Origin: Ascochyta rabiei
Lineage: Eukaryota; Ascomycota; Dothideomycetes; Pleosporales; Didymellaceae
Length of the DNA: 64,000 nt
Direction of reading: 5' to 3'
Assembly (NCBI RefSeq): GCF_004011695.2
Contig: NC_082408.1
Span: 791,501 to 855,500 of the forward strand
The notes below the pieces were generated by a model. That model was not told where the DNA came from and ran no database searches. It saw only the letters and a program-made list of their open reading frames with translations. Numbering within the stretch: position 1 is the stretch's first letter; every line of letters starts with the position of its first letter. A program made the position numbers and the translations under genes. Positions 47,694-59,173 of the stretch are shown one piece after another.

Positions 47694-50600
47694 TGTATTG
47701 GCGTTTGTGCAGGCGTGGATCTCATTATTTCTCTGTGCGCTTGTTTCTGTTTCCTTTGGCGATCACTTTCTTTCGAAATAGGTAGTTGGTGGATGATTCT
47801 TACAGGGTTCGTTGGCTGTTGTATAGCACTGCTGCGTCTCTCGTTTTGCTTCTTCTTCTTCTTCACGGCATTGGGAACTGGTGATGTTCAGCTTGCCTCT
47901 CGTCGGTATCGCTCGCTCAATGTAACGCCGTAGGATGGCATGGCGTAGCGCAGCGTTGAACAAGGTAGATTAGAATGGTATACCATAGCATAGCACGGCA
48001 GAGCATGATTGCCTTTTTTGTACGTGGACCTTAGTACAAGTACAGGCACGAATACAACCACAACTTTCGAAGCAGATGAACACCGCTATCCAAAAAAAAA
48101 CGATTATGCAAGAGTCTAAGTGGGCGGGGCTGGAATCGAGCTGTAGTGCGTGATGTGGCATAGTGTGGTGTGGTGCACGGTCATCTGGATGGGTGGGCTG
48201 GGATCGGCTGGGGTGGGCTGTTCGAGTCTGACTAGGATCCAGATCCAGACACAATGCATTATAGGTTTGGGAAGTTCAGGTTCGTGTCTTCCAGATCTAC
48301 ATCCACACAGGCACTCGTGAATGTTCCGCACCCTCTATACATCTTTCAATGCACATCATAGCTCTAGCCCGGCACCATCAGATAACCGCACCTACATCCG
48401 AGTACAATTGGGGGCCGGATCGAGATCAGGAGCCGGATCGAGATGGTTGCTTGGCGACGATGAATTTTAACTGTGTAAACTATCTGGAATACGATACGAT
48501 AGTGGAGATTACGCTGAGATGAGCGGAGGATTTCAAAAAAAAAAAGCAGAGTTGGGGACCAGACTTATCGTGTCGTGCTAAGTAGTGCTACGTTGGTCTA
48601 CGTTGGTTTACGCGCTTTGGAGTCTACTAGGGCCGCGTGCTGTACCCGACCGACCCCCACGACTTGGCTACGAGTGCATCATCCTTCTCATCTCCTGCAG
48701 CTCTCATCACCGGAAATCCAACCCTCTCGCTCAAACAGTCCGTCAGTCTTGCTTGTGAACACACAGTGCAAAACGTCCAGTCCACCCCGTACATTTGCCG
48801 CAAGACACAGCACTCCCCTGACCCAAGCGGGTTTGTGGCTTGCGTGATGTAACTAGCCATTTACCGCATCCTTCGCGGATCCTTCCGCGAGCTCTTCGCA
48901 TGCCAATGCTGGGCTGACGGACGGATACTTCCGCCACCACCTACCCACCGCCAGCAAATCCTCGCTAGCCACACGTTTCCCGTTCGCGCCTCACACGTCA
49001 TCCTGGGATTCCAGCGGCTCCTTCGCTCGACGTCCCAGCATGCCGGCAGTAACGCACCGCCTTGGTGCGTGCCAAGTCTGCGGCGTTCAGACCGATGCCA
49101 GCCTCATGTGTCCCTTGGCGAGATCGCTTTCTGGATCTTGTACATCATGTACCCTTGGCGTTTCTCTTCTTGATCGCGGTGCCTGCTCGTTTCGGTCGCG
49201 TGCAGTCGCGGCCGGATCCGAGCGGGTCCGGAACTTGGATGTCATGGTGCGTAGGTGGACTGTAGGAGTCGTTTAAAGGCTAGACATGTCGCGGGCTATT
49301 CACGCGAGATTTGCTTTTTCAGAAGAATGAGTCTGGTCTGGATGTTGGGGTCTGCGTAATGTCGTTCCGAGGAATGTCTTGGGGGGTCATGGGATCGACT
49401 GCGTGATGTTGAAGCAGGGATAGCTTCGAGCTCGATCTGGAACCTCGCGCAGAAGATCGATTGAGGAAGTGGGTCGTCGCATTCATACCGTCTGGAAGGC
49501 TCGAGTTACCAATGTTTGCCGAACTGGCTTATTGGCTGGGACCTCGCTCCGCATCTTTGCCATTCATAGAACGAAATGCTTCTTGCGTACTGGTCTATAC
49601 TTCATCATATGTCGACGCTGTGCGGTATGCGTACGCGACGCATGTGCTCAAGTCCGAACATTCACGGAGGCTGGCGTGTGGATTGCCAGGTGTTCAAAGA
49701 AGCTAGACACTAGTTGCTTTCGAGCCGTTCGTCGGAACTGTAAACTTCGCACGAGTTAGTTGAGGTGTGCTTCGTTGCGCCACTACCGGCGTGTATCGTT
49801 CGAGAACACGCCACTATCAGCAAGCTGTTCCTAATGGCGTTCTTGGTGTACGGGTCTGTATACAAAAGTGACACCGGGTCTAGGGTATGTCAGGTGGGGC
49901 TCTGTGGAGCTGCGGAAAGTGGATAACATCTCTGTGCATCAGAATTCGACTGAACGCTAATTGTGGTACTGGCCTACTCCGCGCCAGACGACGAGATCCT
50001 TTCATAGATCAGACAACGTCGCTACGGCAAAGATTCTAAATCTTGAGGACGATCGTCAACACTCACCCGAAGACGTGAAGTAACAGCGCTGTCGTCGGCC
50101 AGGTTCTCTTTGCGTCTGTCTCCGCCTGCATGGTAATGTTTCAGATGTGCCGTGATCCTGGTCGCCGGACAGCTCGCTTCTGTTGGCCCCTGAGAGCAAG
50201 GCATGTCTCCAGCCCCAGGCACGGTCCAGTTTCGGGCCGGCTTCTGGTGCTTTGGGACGGTATATATACGGTACCTAGATGGTGGGTGTATCGGCCTAGC
50301 AGCGACCGGCGTATCGAAACCAGGCGATATTATCTAGCGGAAATTGGCTTTGCATTGCTCAAAGCAACTTCCTTCAAAATCAGATATTCGTAATTCCCAG
50401 GAGCTACTCATCTAATTACTCAAGCGTGGTTGCAGTCTTGATCAGTACAGCCGGTGTCCAAACACTTACACTTTCGATACCCCTTTCGCTCGAAACATAT
50501 CGCAATTATTCTACTTGCACGAAGTAGAGCAATAAAGACGCATTCTCGGAAGTTTTTATCAAAAACACAGCGTTGAACTGTTATTTTGTCGTGGCTGCTG

Positions 50601-51416
50601 TAGGGCTTAGCTTCAGACTCGGCCGTACCGCCGCCGGGCATACTTTGGTGCAGTATATGGAAGCGCAAAGGACCGAGACAAAAACGAAACAAGCTAAGGA
50701 GCATACCGAAACACCGCTCGAATTAAAAAAATTTGAAGACGAGAAGAGATGAACCAATGCAATCTGTCTGTTGCAGAAATCGGAGTGACACGGTCTACGG
50801 CCATCGCACGATAGAGCTTGTATTGACGCCCCTAAACGTATGACAGGGGTTATCACCAGAAACTGCTGTTCCTTTTGCCACGTGCTGGATGCCATCGCTC
50901 CCACGGTTTCTAATCACCCGCGACTGTCCGAAATTGAGGAAACTTGATGAGTGTAGATGAGAGGGTCGTCAGTGACTTTGGGTGGTCCGCCGCCCCATGG
51001 CCATGGAGATCCGAGTCGAGGAACGATAACAGCAATGTCCGCCACGATGGTGTCCGAGCTGCCGTCTCGATGTCGACGTTGGAACGAACGACATGTCTGG
51101 GGTAGAATACTTCCACCAACCACAACGCCAAGGTGCCTAGCAGGCTTGTGCGAGCTAAGCTTTTGCCCGTTAGCGCCACTCACACACCCCCTCTTCTCCG
51201 CTACAAGCACAATCCCGGAGAGACAAGCTAGACGGCCGCACCCTGGGGAAATCACAGAGTTTCTCCGCAACTCATCTTCAGCTTTCAACGCTGTGGGGCG
51301 AGTGTCGAGGCGAAATGATGAACAAGATGAGTATATTAAGGGGGCCGGCGTTGCGATGATAAGGGCACCAGCTTTCCCGACTCCGCCCTCCCGGACATCA
51401 ACACACAGTCGCAAAC
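47694..51416. other. 3.7-kb region without supported genes
   Basis: The longest gene-free stretch outside the transposons. Open frames are short, overlap antisense and have no family look. An A12 run lies at about 48535-48545. The right end is the promoter of the exopolygalacturonase. A lineage-specific gene with several small exons or a non-coding RNA could be hidden here, but nothing supports one. Confidence 0.45.
51332..51340 (+). promoter_or_regulatory. Possible TATA element of the exopolygalacturonase gene
   Basis: TATATTAAG about 80 bp upstream of the start at 51417. Position fits a core promoter; function is inferred. Confidence 0.4.
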
Positions 51417-52812
51417 ATGCGTGTCTCTGAGCTTCTTACATTTACGCTCGCATCTGCGGCGTTTGCTTCGCCTGTCGAGGAACGTGACGCAAAGGTCATT
51501 CCCTCCCAGCGGCCAAACTACCCAATCGCACCCTACCATCCAGGAAAGGCATTCCCTGCTTCACCTGCGCGTACAAGAACATGTATTGTCGAGGCCAATG
51601 GCAACGGCAAAGATGACTCTAGCAACATCTTAAGCGCCATCAAGAGCTGTAATAACGGCGGTCATGTTGTTTTCCCTAAGGACAAGAGCTACACCATCGG
51701 CACTGCGCTCGACCTGACCTTCCTCCAACACATCGATCTCGGTAAGTAGGAGTAAAATCACAAACTGCTCGAAAGCCCTGCTAATGGTCCCTACAGATAT
51801 CCAGGGAACCATCAAATTCACCAACGACACCGACTACTGGCAGAAAAACGGCTTTTTCCAGACCTTCCAGAACGCCACCACCTTCTTCCAGCTTGGTGGT
51901 GTGGATGTGAACGTCTACGGTGGCGGTACACTCGATGGCAACGGCCAGGTCTGGTACGATTTGTATGCCAAGGATATTTACATCCTCCGTCCCGTCCTCT
52001 TCGGTGCCATTGGCCTGAAGGGTGCCACTATCGAGGACCTGAAGTTCCGCTACAGCCCGCAGTGGTACACTCTCGTCGCCAATTCCACAGACGTCGTCTT
52101 CTCCAACATCGACATCTCCGGCGCCAGCACAAGCAAGAACCCCGCCAAGAACACTGACGGTTGGGATACCTACCGCAGTTCTAACATTGTAATTCAAAAT
52201 TCGAACATTAACAATGGCGACGACTGTGTTTCCTTCAAGCCCAACTCGACCGACATCGTTGTGCAGAACCTTGTCTGCAACGGCTCCCACGGAATTTCTG
52301 TTGGTTCGCTCGGCCAGTACGCTGGCGAGGTGGACATTGTCAAGAACATTTACGTCGCCAACGTCAGCATGTCCAACGCGTCAGACGGCGCGCGTATCAA
52401 GGTCTGGCCCGGCGCAGCCAGTGCTCTGTCCGGCGATCTCCAGGGCGGAGGCGGCTCAGGCCAGGTCAGCAACATCACCTTCGACGGCATGACAGTCTCA
52501 AACGTCGACTACGCGATTGAAGTCACGCAATGTTACGGCCAGAAGAACATCACACTATGCAATGAGTTCCCGTCCAAACTCACCATCGAGGACGTCACGA
52601 TCAAGAACTTCAAAGGCACAACTAGCAAGAAGTACGACCCGCTCATCGGCTACCTCCAGTGCTCGAGCCCGACGGTGTGCAAGAACATCAACATCAGCAA
52701 CATTAACGTCAAGTCGCCGTCTGGTACTAATCTCTACAGCTGTGGAAGCATCTCGGGGATTGAGAAGCAGGTGAACTGCAAGACCAGCGGTACCAAGGGT
52801 GGTGACTCGTAG
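51417..52812 (+). CDS. Secreted exopolygalacturonase (GH28)
   Basis: Hydrolyses galacturonan chains of plant pectin; exo-action is inferred from overall resemblance. Exons 51417-51741 and 51797-52812, 446 residues; the 55-bp intron (GTAAGT...ACAG) splits an Asp codon. Signal peptide about 1-18 ([18 protein letters not shown]). GH28 catalytic marks are complete: NTDGWDTY (Asp229), NNGDDCVSF (Asp250, Asp251), GSHGISVGS (His273) and DGARIKVW (Arg308, Lys310). A right-handed beta-helix is expected from the repeated V-x-N-I-x-I pattern. Many N-x-S/T sites fit a secreted glycoprotein. It complements the pectin methylesterase at 30515, though the two are 20 kb apart and not an operon-like unit. Confidence 0.94.
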
Positions 52813-53236
52813 ATTGGTGTCATGTCTAATTTTATTCGCTTGTTAAAGAATCGTTGAACCAAAACCCCGATGACTTCAAAGTGCATATTGTCGTGTCCGT
52901 GACTTCAAGTCATCTTAGTATTGCCATCTGATGCACTGTCGGTATCATGATCTGGGATGCTCATAGTCGTGGGAGGTATCGATATGGAAGACGAGAAAAT
53001 GGCCACTGATAAAACCAGAGACCAAACAAGTACTTAAAAGACCAGGACGTAGCGCTACTCACCGGAAGGTCAACTTCATTGAGAATGCGTCCCGAACAGA
53101 GCGAGCGTGACTCAACGCAACAGCATGAACACTTTTATTCCTGGTCTATCATTTATATATTGCTCATTACGTTCCGTCTCACTTATCATTAGGGGTTATC
53201 ATACCCCCATACCTCTGCGTTCTGGAATACAACAGT
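52813..53236. other. Short intergenic region between convergent genes
   Basis: 424 bp between the stop of the exopolygalacturonase and the stop of the Ala/Ser-rich GPI protein. It must hold both 3' untranslated regions. Nothing else is seen. Confidence 0.5.
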
Positions 53237-53843
53237 CTACAACAAAGCAGCAACACCGATCATAGCAGCAATGACGCCAGTGAGACCCTCCACTGCGATA
53301 GGGGCAGCAGCGCCAGTGAACTGTGCAACGCCAGAGCTAGTACGCGATGCGGTAGCGGTAGCGCCAGTACCGGTAGGAGCAACGACAGCGCTGGTGGCGC
53401 GGGATGCAGCAGAAGAAGCGCGCGAGGAGGGAGACGCCACGTATGAGCTGGCAGCCGAGCGAGCTGAAGATGCAACGCTAGCGGCAGAGGATGCGGCGGA
53501 CGCAGCGTGGCTGGAGGCGCTGGCAACGTGGCTGGATGCTGCAGAAGCGGCAGAAGCGGCGCGAGAGCTTGCAGATGCGAGGACGCTCGATGCGGCGTAC
53601 TGCGCGGAGGAGATTTGGGACGCCGCAGCGCTGGCAGCGGCGGAGGCTAGCGCGGAAGAGACGGCCGAGACACTGGGGAGAGTTAGTTGTGTGGTATCAA
53701 GAAGGAGTGATAGTGAGTATGAGGGTTGGGGTCAGGCTCGTTCTTGAGGAAGCCATGAGGTATATACACCAGGGCGAGACTTACGGATTCTGCGCAGCAG
53801 CAAGGCCGGCGATGACCGGGATAGCAACCATGGAGAAACGCAT
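53237..53843 (-). CDS. Ala/Ser-rich GPI-anchored cell-wall protein
   Basis: Two exons, complement(53785-53843, 53237-53672), 164 residues; the 112-bp intron (GTAAGT...CCCCAG) splits a Pro codon. Signal peptide 1-17 (MRFSMVAIPVIAGLAAA). The mature part is almost entirely Ala and Ser in irregular SSAA/ASA repeats (about 20-120), then a Thr/Gly stretch, and it ends in a hydrophobic GPI-type signal (GLTGVIAAMIGVAALL). Such proteins are small wall or surface components without known enzymatic activity; O-mannosylation of the Ser residues is likely. No cysteines, so it is not CFEM or hydrophobin. The strong codon bias of the Ala/Ser tract leaves an open frame on the other strand, which is a shadow. 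Confidence 0.8.
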
Positions 53844-54855
53844 GATGGCTGGAGATTCTTGCGGGAAAAATTGGGTATTCGAAGCGACAGTAGCAGTAGC
53901 GATTGTTTTCAAGTGGACAAGGGGTGGAGCAGGTGTGGAAAGAGCATGCTCCGGTACTTATGTTTTCCCAACGCCATGTCTACCGTGTCGTCGTCGATAC
54001 TACCCAGCCTTTCCCATTTCTCTACGCTCGCCAACTCTTTAGAAAAACAAACCAAAACAGTAGTCCAAGGCTTCATTTGGCATCCAGGTCGCCGCCCCGT
54101 ACTGCTACGTGCTTGCGTGCTTACGCCCAATTTGTCGTCAATGCTCTTGAAGCGAAAGTTTGTGAACGCCGCGCTCGTATGTTTGAAGCTGTAGTCATCG
54201 ATCTAGATGTCATAGTCTGGAGTGATTGCTGAGCACCGACTAGCGACTATGCTATACGCAGGTACTACGGCATGAACTGGCCCCTCACGTGGTTGCGTCA
54301 ATTGGTCTCGCAGGCGAAATTAATCATGGGGGATTTTGGGCTGAAGTGGCGTGCTGTGGCAGTTCGCTAGTCGTTGAATGGAAAACCTGGGGCGGCGGAG
54401 AAGGCTCCGGCTCGAGTTGCACTTAAAAGGTCGTAGATAATGTGACGAGGTCCTACAGCTCAACATCCCATAATCATAGATCCTCCAAACTTGAGGCTCT
54501 ATCCTCATTCTGAGAACACCATCTCTTCCTCATTATTACGATATGTAGATGATGCCATCTGCAACTTTACTTTTTTTGTTTTTCAATAGTCTACACGAAA
54601 GGCGCCCATTTCCAGCCACAGCCAAGACTTCAGACTATCCGTGGGTCTGGAATGACAGAAACAGTTGCCGATTGGACGTGACCATTTTTTGTGATGGCAA
54701 GCTTAGCCAATGCTGATAAAGCTTGGAATCGACAGCTTGAGGCTCGTTCCGGTAGTTCCAGTTACCAGGCCCACGTGCACTTTGGTAGGTGCTATCCTTT
54801 GCGACTCATTAAGCTCAGATCAAGCTTTGAGATCGCAGGTTTAGTAGGCGATCTG
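53844..54855. other. Intergenic region
   Basis: 1 kb holding the promoter of the GPI protein gene on the left and the 3' flank of the F-box/LRR-type gene on the right. No gene, RNA or repeat is supported. Confidence 0.5.
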
Positions 54856-56394
54856 CTACCCCTTCAAGTCTTTCATTTCCTTCTCTTCGAAAGCATCACG
54901 GTCGTAGTCCACATCACGGTTCCTTTCATCGTTTCCGTCATTGCTCGCGACTTCACTTCCATATTCTCGTTTGTAGCCGACAGCGTACATGTGGTCGTTG
55001 AGTTCTTGCTCCCAACTGTCGGCCTCGTCAATGGTGAAGTATTCGACTTTCGGGAACCACTCCGCTGCGTGTGTCTGAAAGTAGCCAAAGAGTTGATCAA
55101 AATCCGCTTTAGTCAGAAAGTTCTCCATGTGGAGATGAGGCCGAAGGGTAATTGTCCATAGGTTTGGGAACAAGGCTTTCTTGGGGAGAAGGGTTATTGA
55201 TTGCCAATCTGACCCGCAGGAGATCTCGAGTCGTTCCAGCTTGTTGCAATTTTTGCTCAGAGACGACAAGGTCGTGGCAATGCCTGGTGGAAGCGTTGTT
55301 TCGAAGATGAGATATAGCTCCTTCAAATTTAGTAGGTTTTCGGCTATCAGGGATACGATAGAGTCAGTTATGTCTGTTGCAATTGGAGGCACAGCTTGGT
55401 CTTGGCCGATGGATAACGAGGTGAGCAATGGGCAGCACTGCGCCAGTTTCAAAAGCGTATGTCCGGTGATTTGCGCATCCTTCTCTGGCTGATAACGAAA
55501 TTTCACGAGCTGTGAAAACTGTGCACATGCGGACAAAACATCATCCGATCCCTGAAGGTTTCCGTTATATATATGGAGGGCCTCTAGCCGGGGATTGAGA
55601 CTGTGCAACCGAACTAAAGCTTTTCCAGTCGTATCCAAGCAATAGAAGTACTTCAATGCTGGGAAGTAAGGCGAGCTAGACACCGTGTCGACAGTATTAA
55701 ACCAGGGTTCTGGGGTCGACGGAACATGGAGCAGCTGCAGTCGATCATACACAGACACGGCGGCAAGTGCTTCTGCTGACCAGCTTCCATCCAGAGCAGC
55801 TACGTGAAGACCTTCCAAAGATGACATCTTCCGCAGGAAGCTAGCGAGACCCTTCTTAGTGATTGTGACGTTCTTAAAATCGATATCAAGTTGTTGAAGA
55901 TGTGGGCACAGACGAGAAATTTCTTTGAGAAAAAAGTCGGACAGTGGACCACTCGCGTCCACACGAAGGTCCCGAAGACCTGGGTGTACGTAGTGAAGAA
56001 TGTTCTCCTCTGTGTTGAATTCTTCAGCTGCTCTTGTTTTCCATATATTCAAGTCTTCCAACAAAGGGAATTGCAGCTTGCGAAGTTGAGGATGCCATGT
56101 TGCATCATCAGCCTTGTGATCCTCCTGGAACACGAGTACGCGGATGAAGTTGGCATAGTATTGCGCACGGCTGCGACCAATGCCTTCGCGCAAAACCATA
56201 TTGGCAAGAATGCTGATGGTGGGGGTTACGTGTCCGACTCCGAAGATGCCATAACACCCTTTCCAGAGGATTCTGCAGGCCTCGAACGAGAAGGTTCTGT
56301 TGACAAGCAAGCAGTTGTGAAGCAAGCCAGCTTCTGTCTTACCAGACCTTATGATCGCTGCCACAACCTCGGGTAAGAGGAGCGCCCTATGCAT
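54856..56394 (-). CDS. F-box/leucine-rich-repeat-type protein
   Basis: Single exon, 512 residues. The N-terminus (LLLPEVVAAIIRS, then LLHNCLLVNRTFSFEACRILWKGCYG) has the pattern of a fungal F-box: leucine-proline start, 'NRTF' and a 'W' near residue 44. The remainder is a series of irregular leucine-rich repeats, for example LLEDLNIWK, LQQLDIDFKNVTIT, LEGLHVAALDG, LEALHIYNG, LLTSLSIGQ, LNLKELYLIF and LERLEISCG. The C-terminal 45 residues are very acidic and charged. It is probably a substrate-recognition part of an SCF ubiquitin ligase, which is inferred from the family; the target is unknown. Start is the only ATG before the F-box region. Confidence 0.82.
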   Translation of the reverse strand: MHRALLLPEVVAAIIRSGKTEAGLLHNCLLVNRTFSFEACRILWKGCYGIFGVGHVTPTISILANMVLREGIGRSRAQYYANFIRVLVFQEDHKADDATWHPQLRKLQFPLLEDLNIWKTRAAEEFNTEENILHYVHPGLRDLRVDASGPLSDFFLKEISRLCPHLQQLDIDFKNVTITKKGLASFLRKMSSLEGLHVAALDGSWSAEALAAVSVYDRLQLLHVPSTPEPWFNTVDTVSSSPYFPALKYFYCLDTTGKALVRLHSLNPRLEALHIYNGNLQGSDDVLSACAQFSQLVKFRYQPEKDAQITGHTLLKLAQCCPLLTSLSIGQDQAVPPIATDITDSIVSLIAENLLNLKELYLIFETTLPPGIATTLSSLSKNCNKLERLEISCGSDWQSITLLPKKALFPNLWTITLRPHLHMENFLTKADFDQLFGYFQTHAAEWFPKVEYFTIDEADSWEQELNDHMYAVGYKREYGSEVASNDGNDERNRDVDYDRDAFEEKEMKDLKG

Positions 56395-57856
56395 CGCAAC
56401 TTGGAATTGTCGAAAACTGGTTTACGGGAGGAAGGGTGGATGTTCCTGGACTCCAGTTCATGAACTCCTTGCGGAGATATCGAACGTAAGCTGGTGAAAT
56501 CAAGGTATGGTACACTCCAGCGATTACAGTATGACCGGTGCAGTCGATTCGGTGCGGATCAGAACGTTGGTAGCTCACTGAGGGCTAAACGGGTCTGCAT
56601 TGAGAAGAAAAGTCTTCAGCAGATACTTTGAGATACTAGGAAGTCGCTATCAAAGCACTACTGTCTCATAAGAGCGGTGGAGTTGTAGGTAGTCACATGT
56701 TGCAGGAAAAGAAATGCCACCTACCACGGATGGCGCGTGCTCAGCCCCACAATTCTGCCCCACCGATCCAACTTTCACCACTCAGCATCATCTCCCATCA
56801 GTGACTCTCGTCTCCTGCTAATGCTCGAACTGATACTGCAGCTGGGTCAATCTAGTCAGCTCTACGGTTGTGGTCTGAATCGTTATCTCCTCAGAATTAT
56901 ATTCATCGGTATCGTACAAGACCTTTGTGACCTCCTTTGCCCAAAAAGTCTGCATGTAAGCAATGATGAAGGATTCGACACAGGGAATAGGAACACAGAG
57001 CGCAGTGACCCTGACGACCCACCCCACCACACACACAACATTTCGACAATCCAAGGTATCCTTTGTTGGAATTCGATGAACTACAAGGTGATGTGAGTAA
57101 GACGAGATCCGCTAGGCGGACCCGTGTGGTTGTGACAACAAGAAATTTATGTGATGTCTTGGTAGCAGTGATGGCTTCCCTGTTGTCCAAGTAAGCTCTT
57201 GCCGAGCCGCAGCAAGCATTGTCAAGTGACAAGAGCCACGGCGCATGTACGGTGAATGGAATCATCGGCCTCAGCCTTTTCGAGGTTCCAGATGTCGATC
57301 GGAGTTTCGAACCTCATCCACTACACTAGGCTACCGGTTCGTCACTATGAGCTCATAATTACCAAAAAAGGATGTGCTGAAGAGTGTGATTCATCCTGCC
57401 ACGCCTGCTTAGACTGTAGGTCAGAACTTGACTTCACCATGCTCTATTATGTATTCAGCCGGTGGTGTGAACAAGGCTAGTGTTTTGAAACACCCGCGGA
57501 GGTTGAGACAAGCACTAATGGGTACGCACCGCTGCCCCTTCGGCCCTGTCCCCACATTTCATCCAGGACATCCATATGCACTGAGAGGCTCCAGACTTTT
57601 CAGCCGCTGATTGTGGAGTACAAGTCGCCGATTTGGTTAATATTGCTCAGGCTTGTGTACTTTGTAAAACACGGCTACAACTATTCGCAGTTCTGCAATA
57701 TATTCAAGGGGAAACAACTGTGCTTAACAGCTTATGCGGTGGTACAGTTTTGGGAGCATATAAGTGAGTAGTCTAGTTCCGTTAGAACAATCAACAAACA
57801 AATCCAAACAATCGTCTTCGATCACCCTCAGTGCTCTACCTACATTCACGCTCAAA
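56395..57856. other. Intergenic region between the F-box/LRR and xylanase genes
   Basis: 1.46 kb between divergent genes; open frames are short and unconvincing. The right end carries the xylanase promoter, including a TATA-like element at 57757-57764. Confidence 0.5.
57757..57764 (+). promoter_or_regulatory. TATA box of the xylanase gene
   Basis: CATATAAG about 93 bp upstream of the start at 57857, the usual spacing for a fungal gene; function inferred. Confidence 0.45.
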
Positions 57857-58583
57857 ATGGTGGCTTTCTCCCACATTGCTGTTGCTCTGTCGGCAGTTGT
57901 TGGCTCGTTCGCTGCTCCGACTGCCAACGCAGTTGAGGATCTTCCCGACTTTGAGCTCACCAATGTCGCCAGCCTCGTGCGTCGCCAGGACTACAACCAG
58001 AATTACACGACCAGCGGCAATGTGAACTTCAGCCCAAACAGCAGTGGCTACTCTGTTTCCTTCTCCAACGCTGGCGACTTCGTCGTTGGAAAGGGATGGT
58101 CAAAGGGAACCACCAGGTGCGGCTATGCGCGTTGACATGAGATTTCTCGCACTGACATTCGCAAACAGGGAAATCAACTTCAGTGGCTCCACGAGCGCGA
58201 CTGCAGGTACCGTGCTTGTTTCTGTTTATGGCTGGACCCAGAACCCACTGGTCGAGTACTATATTCAAGAGTACACCAGTAACGGGGCCGGCTCAGCGCA
58301 GGGAACGAAGGTCGGATCCGTCACATGCGATGGCTCTGTCTACGACATCTGGAAGCACACTCAAGTTAACCAGCCGTCCATTGTCGGTACGACCACCTTT
58401 ACACAGTACATCAGCAACAGGCAGAACAAGAGGCCTGGTAGCGGAACCGTCACGACCAAGTGCCACTTCGACGCTTGGGCTAAGCTTGGTCTGAACCTGG
58501 GAACGCACAACTATCAGACTCTCTCAACTGAGGGTTGGGGCAACGCTGGCGGAAACTCAAATTACACATTAACGGGCTCTTGA
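57857..58583 (+). CDS. Secreted endo-1,4-beta-xylanase (GH11)
   Basis: Cuts the xylan backbone of plant walls. Exons 57857-58116 and 58169-58583, 224 residues; the 52-bp intron (GTGCGG...ACAG) splits an Arg codon. Signal peptide about 1-19 (FSHIAVALSAVVGSFA), then a propeptide ending near Arg-Arg (residues 42-43, LVRRQD), a typical kexin site. The beta-jelly-roll GH11 core follows. Catalytic residues: nucleophile Glu116 in NPLVEYYIQEYT and acid/base Glu208 in LSTEGWGNAGGNS; other marks are GWSKGTT and the thumb-like SIVGTTTFTQYISNRQ. There is no carbohydrate-binding module. The start was chosen for the signal peptide; the open frame upstream is leader. Confidence 0.95.
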
Positions 58584-59055
58584 GCAGTCAAAGTTAGGAA
58601 ATATCGGCCGGAGCTTCATTTGTAAATATTCTTCCAAAAGACCGTAGCAGTGAGCATGACAACTTGACAATTGCTTTTGTCCGATGTAGTTTCATGTTGA
58701 TTCATATCAAGTTTTGCATATTCGTGTTGGTATTCGTATCAGGTTAGGTCTCGGTTGGGAAATCACAGCAGTCGTAGTCACATATTCTATTACTCTCCGA
58801 CATTGAGATGAGCCATGTTCTGATTTAAAGCCTGAGTGTAGAAGCTGTGTACGTGATGGGACCGAGACTACAGACGACGCATTCCGGAAACACCAGCCTA
58901 TGCACGTTTGCCGCCACAAACCAAAAACGATCAGGGTGCAATTGTTGCAAGAATCAAAGGGTTTAGTGTCGCGTTCCGCTCTTCACATGCATCCTTCTGG
59001 TGTTAGTGCGGTCATCGCATCCTTCGCTCGTTGGGTATACGCATGGATGGGGGAA
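58584..59055. other. Flank between the last gene and the AT-rich transposon block
   Basis: 472 bp of ordinary composition following the xylanase stop. No gene is seen. At 59056 composition changes suddenly to strongly AT-rich. Confidence 0.5.
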
Positions 59056-59173
59056 ATAGTAAAATAGTAATTACTAAGTAATTACTATTTTACTATATAG
59101 TAACTACTAAATAGTAAAAATAAATAGTAAAGTAACACTTTAGAAATAGTAATTACTAAGTAATTACTTAGTA
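59056..59173. repeat. Cluster of perfect AT-rich palindromes at the edge of the AT block
   Basis: An inverted repeat of 20-bp arms with a 1-base loop lies at 59056-59096 (arm ATAGTAAAATAGTAATTACT). A second perfect 20-bp palindrome, TACTAAGTAATTACTTAGTA, lies at 59154-59173. Both share the core AGTAATTACT. Position suggests the terminal region of the hAT relic or of a small inverted-repeat element; this is inference. Confidence 0.8.

Noticed and set aside
50914..51414. 166-codon minus-strand open frame upstream of the exopolygalacturonase
   Set aside because: No family resemblance, and it occupies the promoter of the GH28 gene; probably chance.
53271..53747. 158-codon plus-strand open frame rich in Ala and Glu
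   Set aside because: It is the antisense shadow of the Ala/Ser-rich GPI protein, whose signal peptide, intron and GPI signal are convincing.
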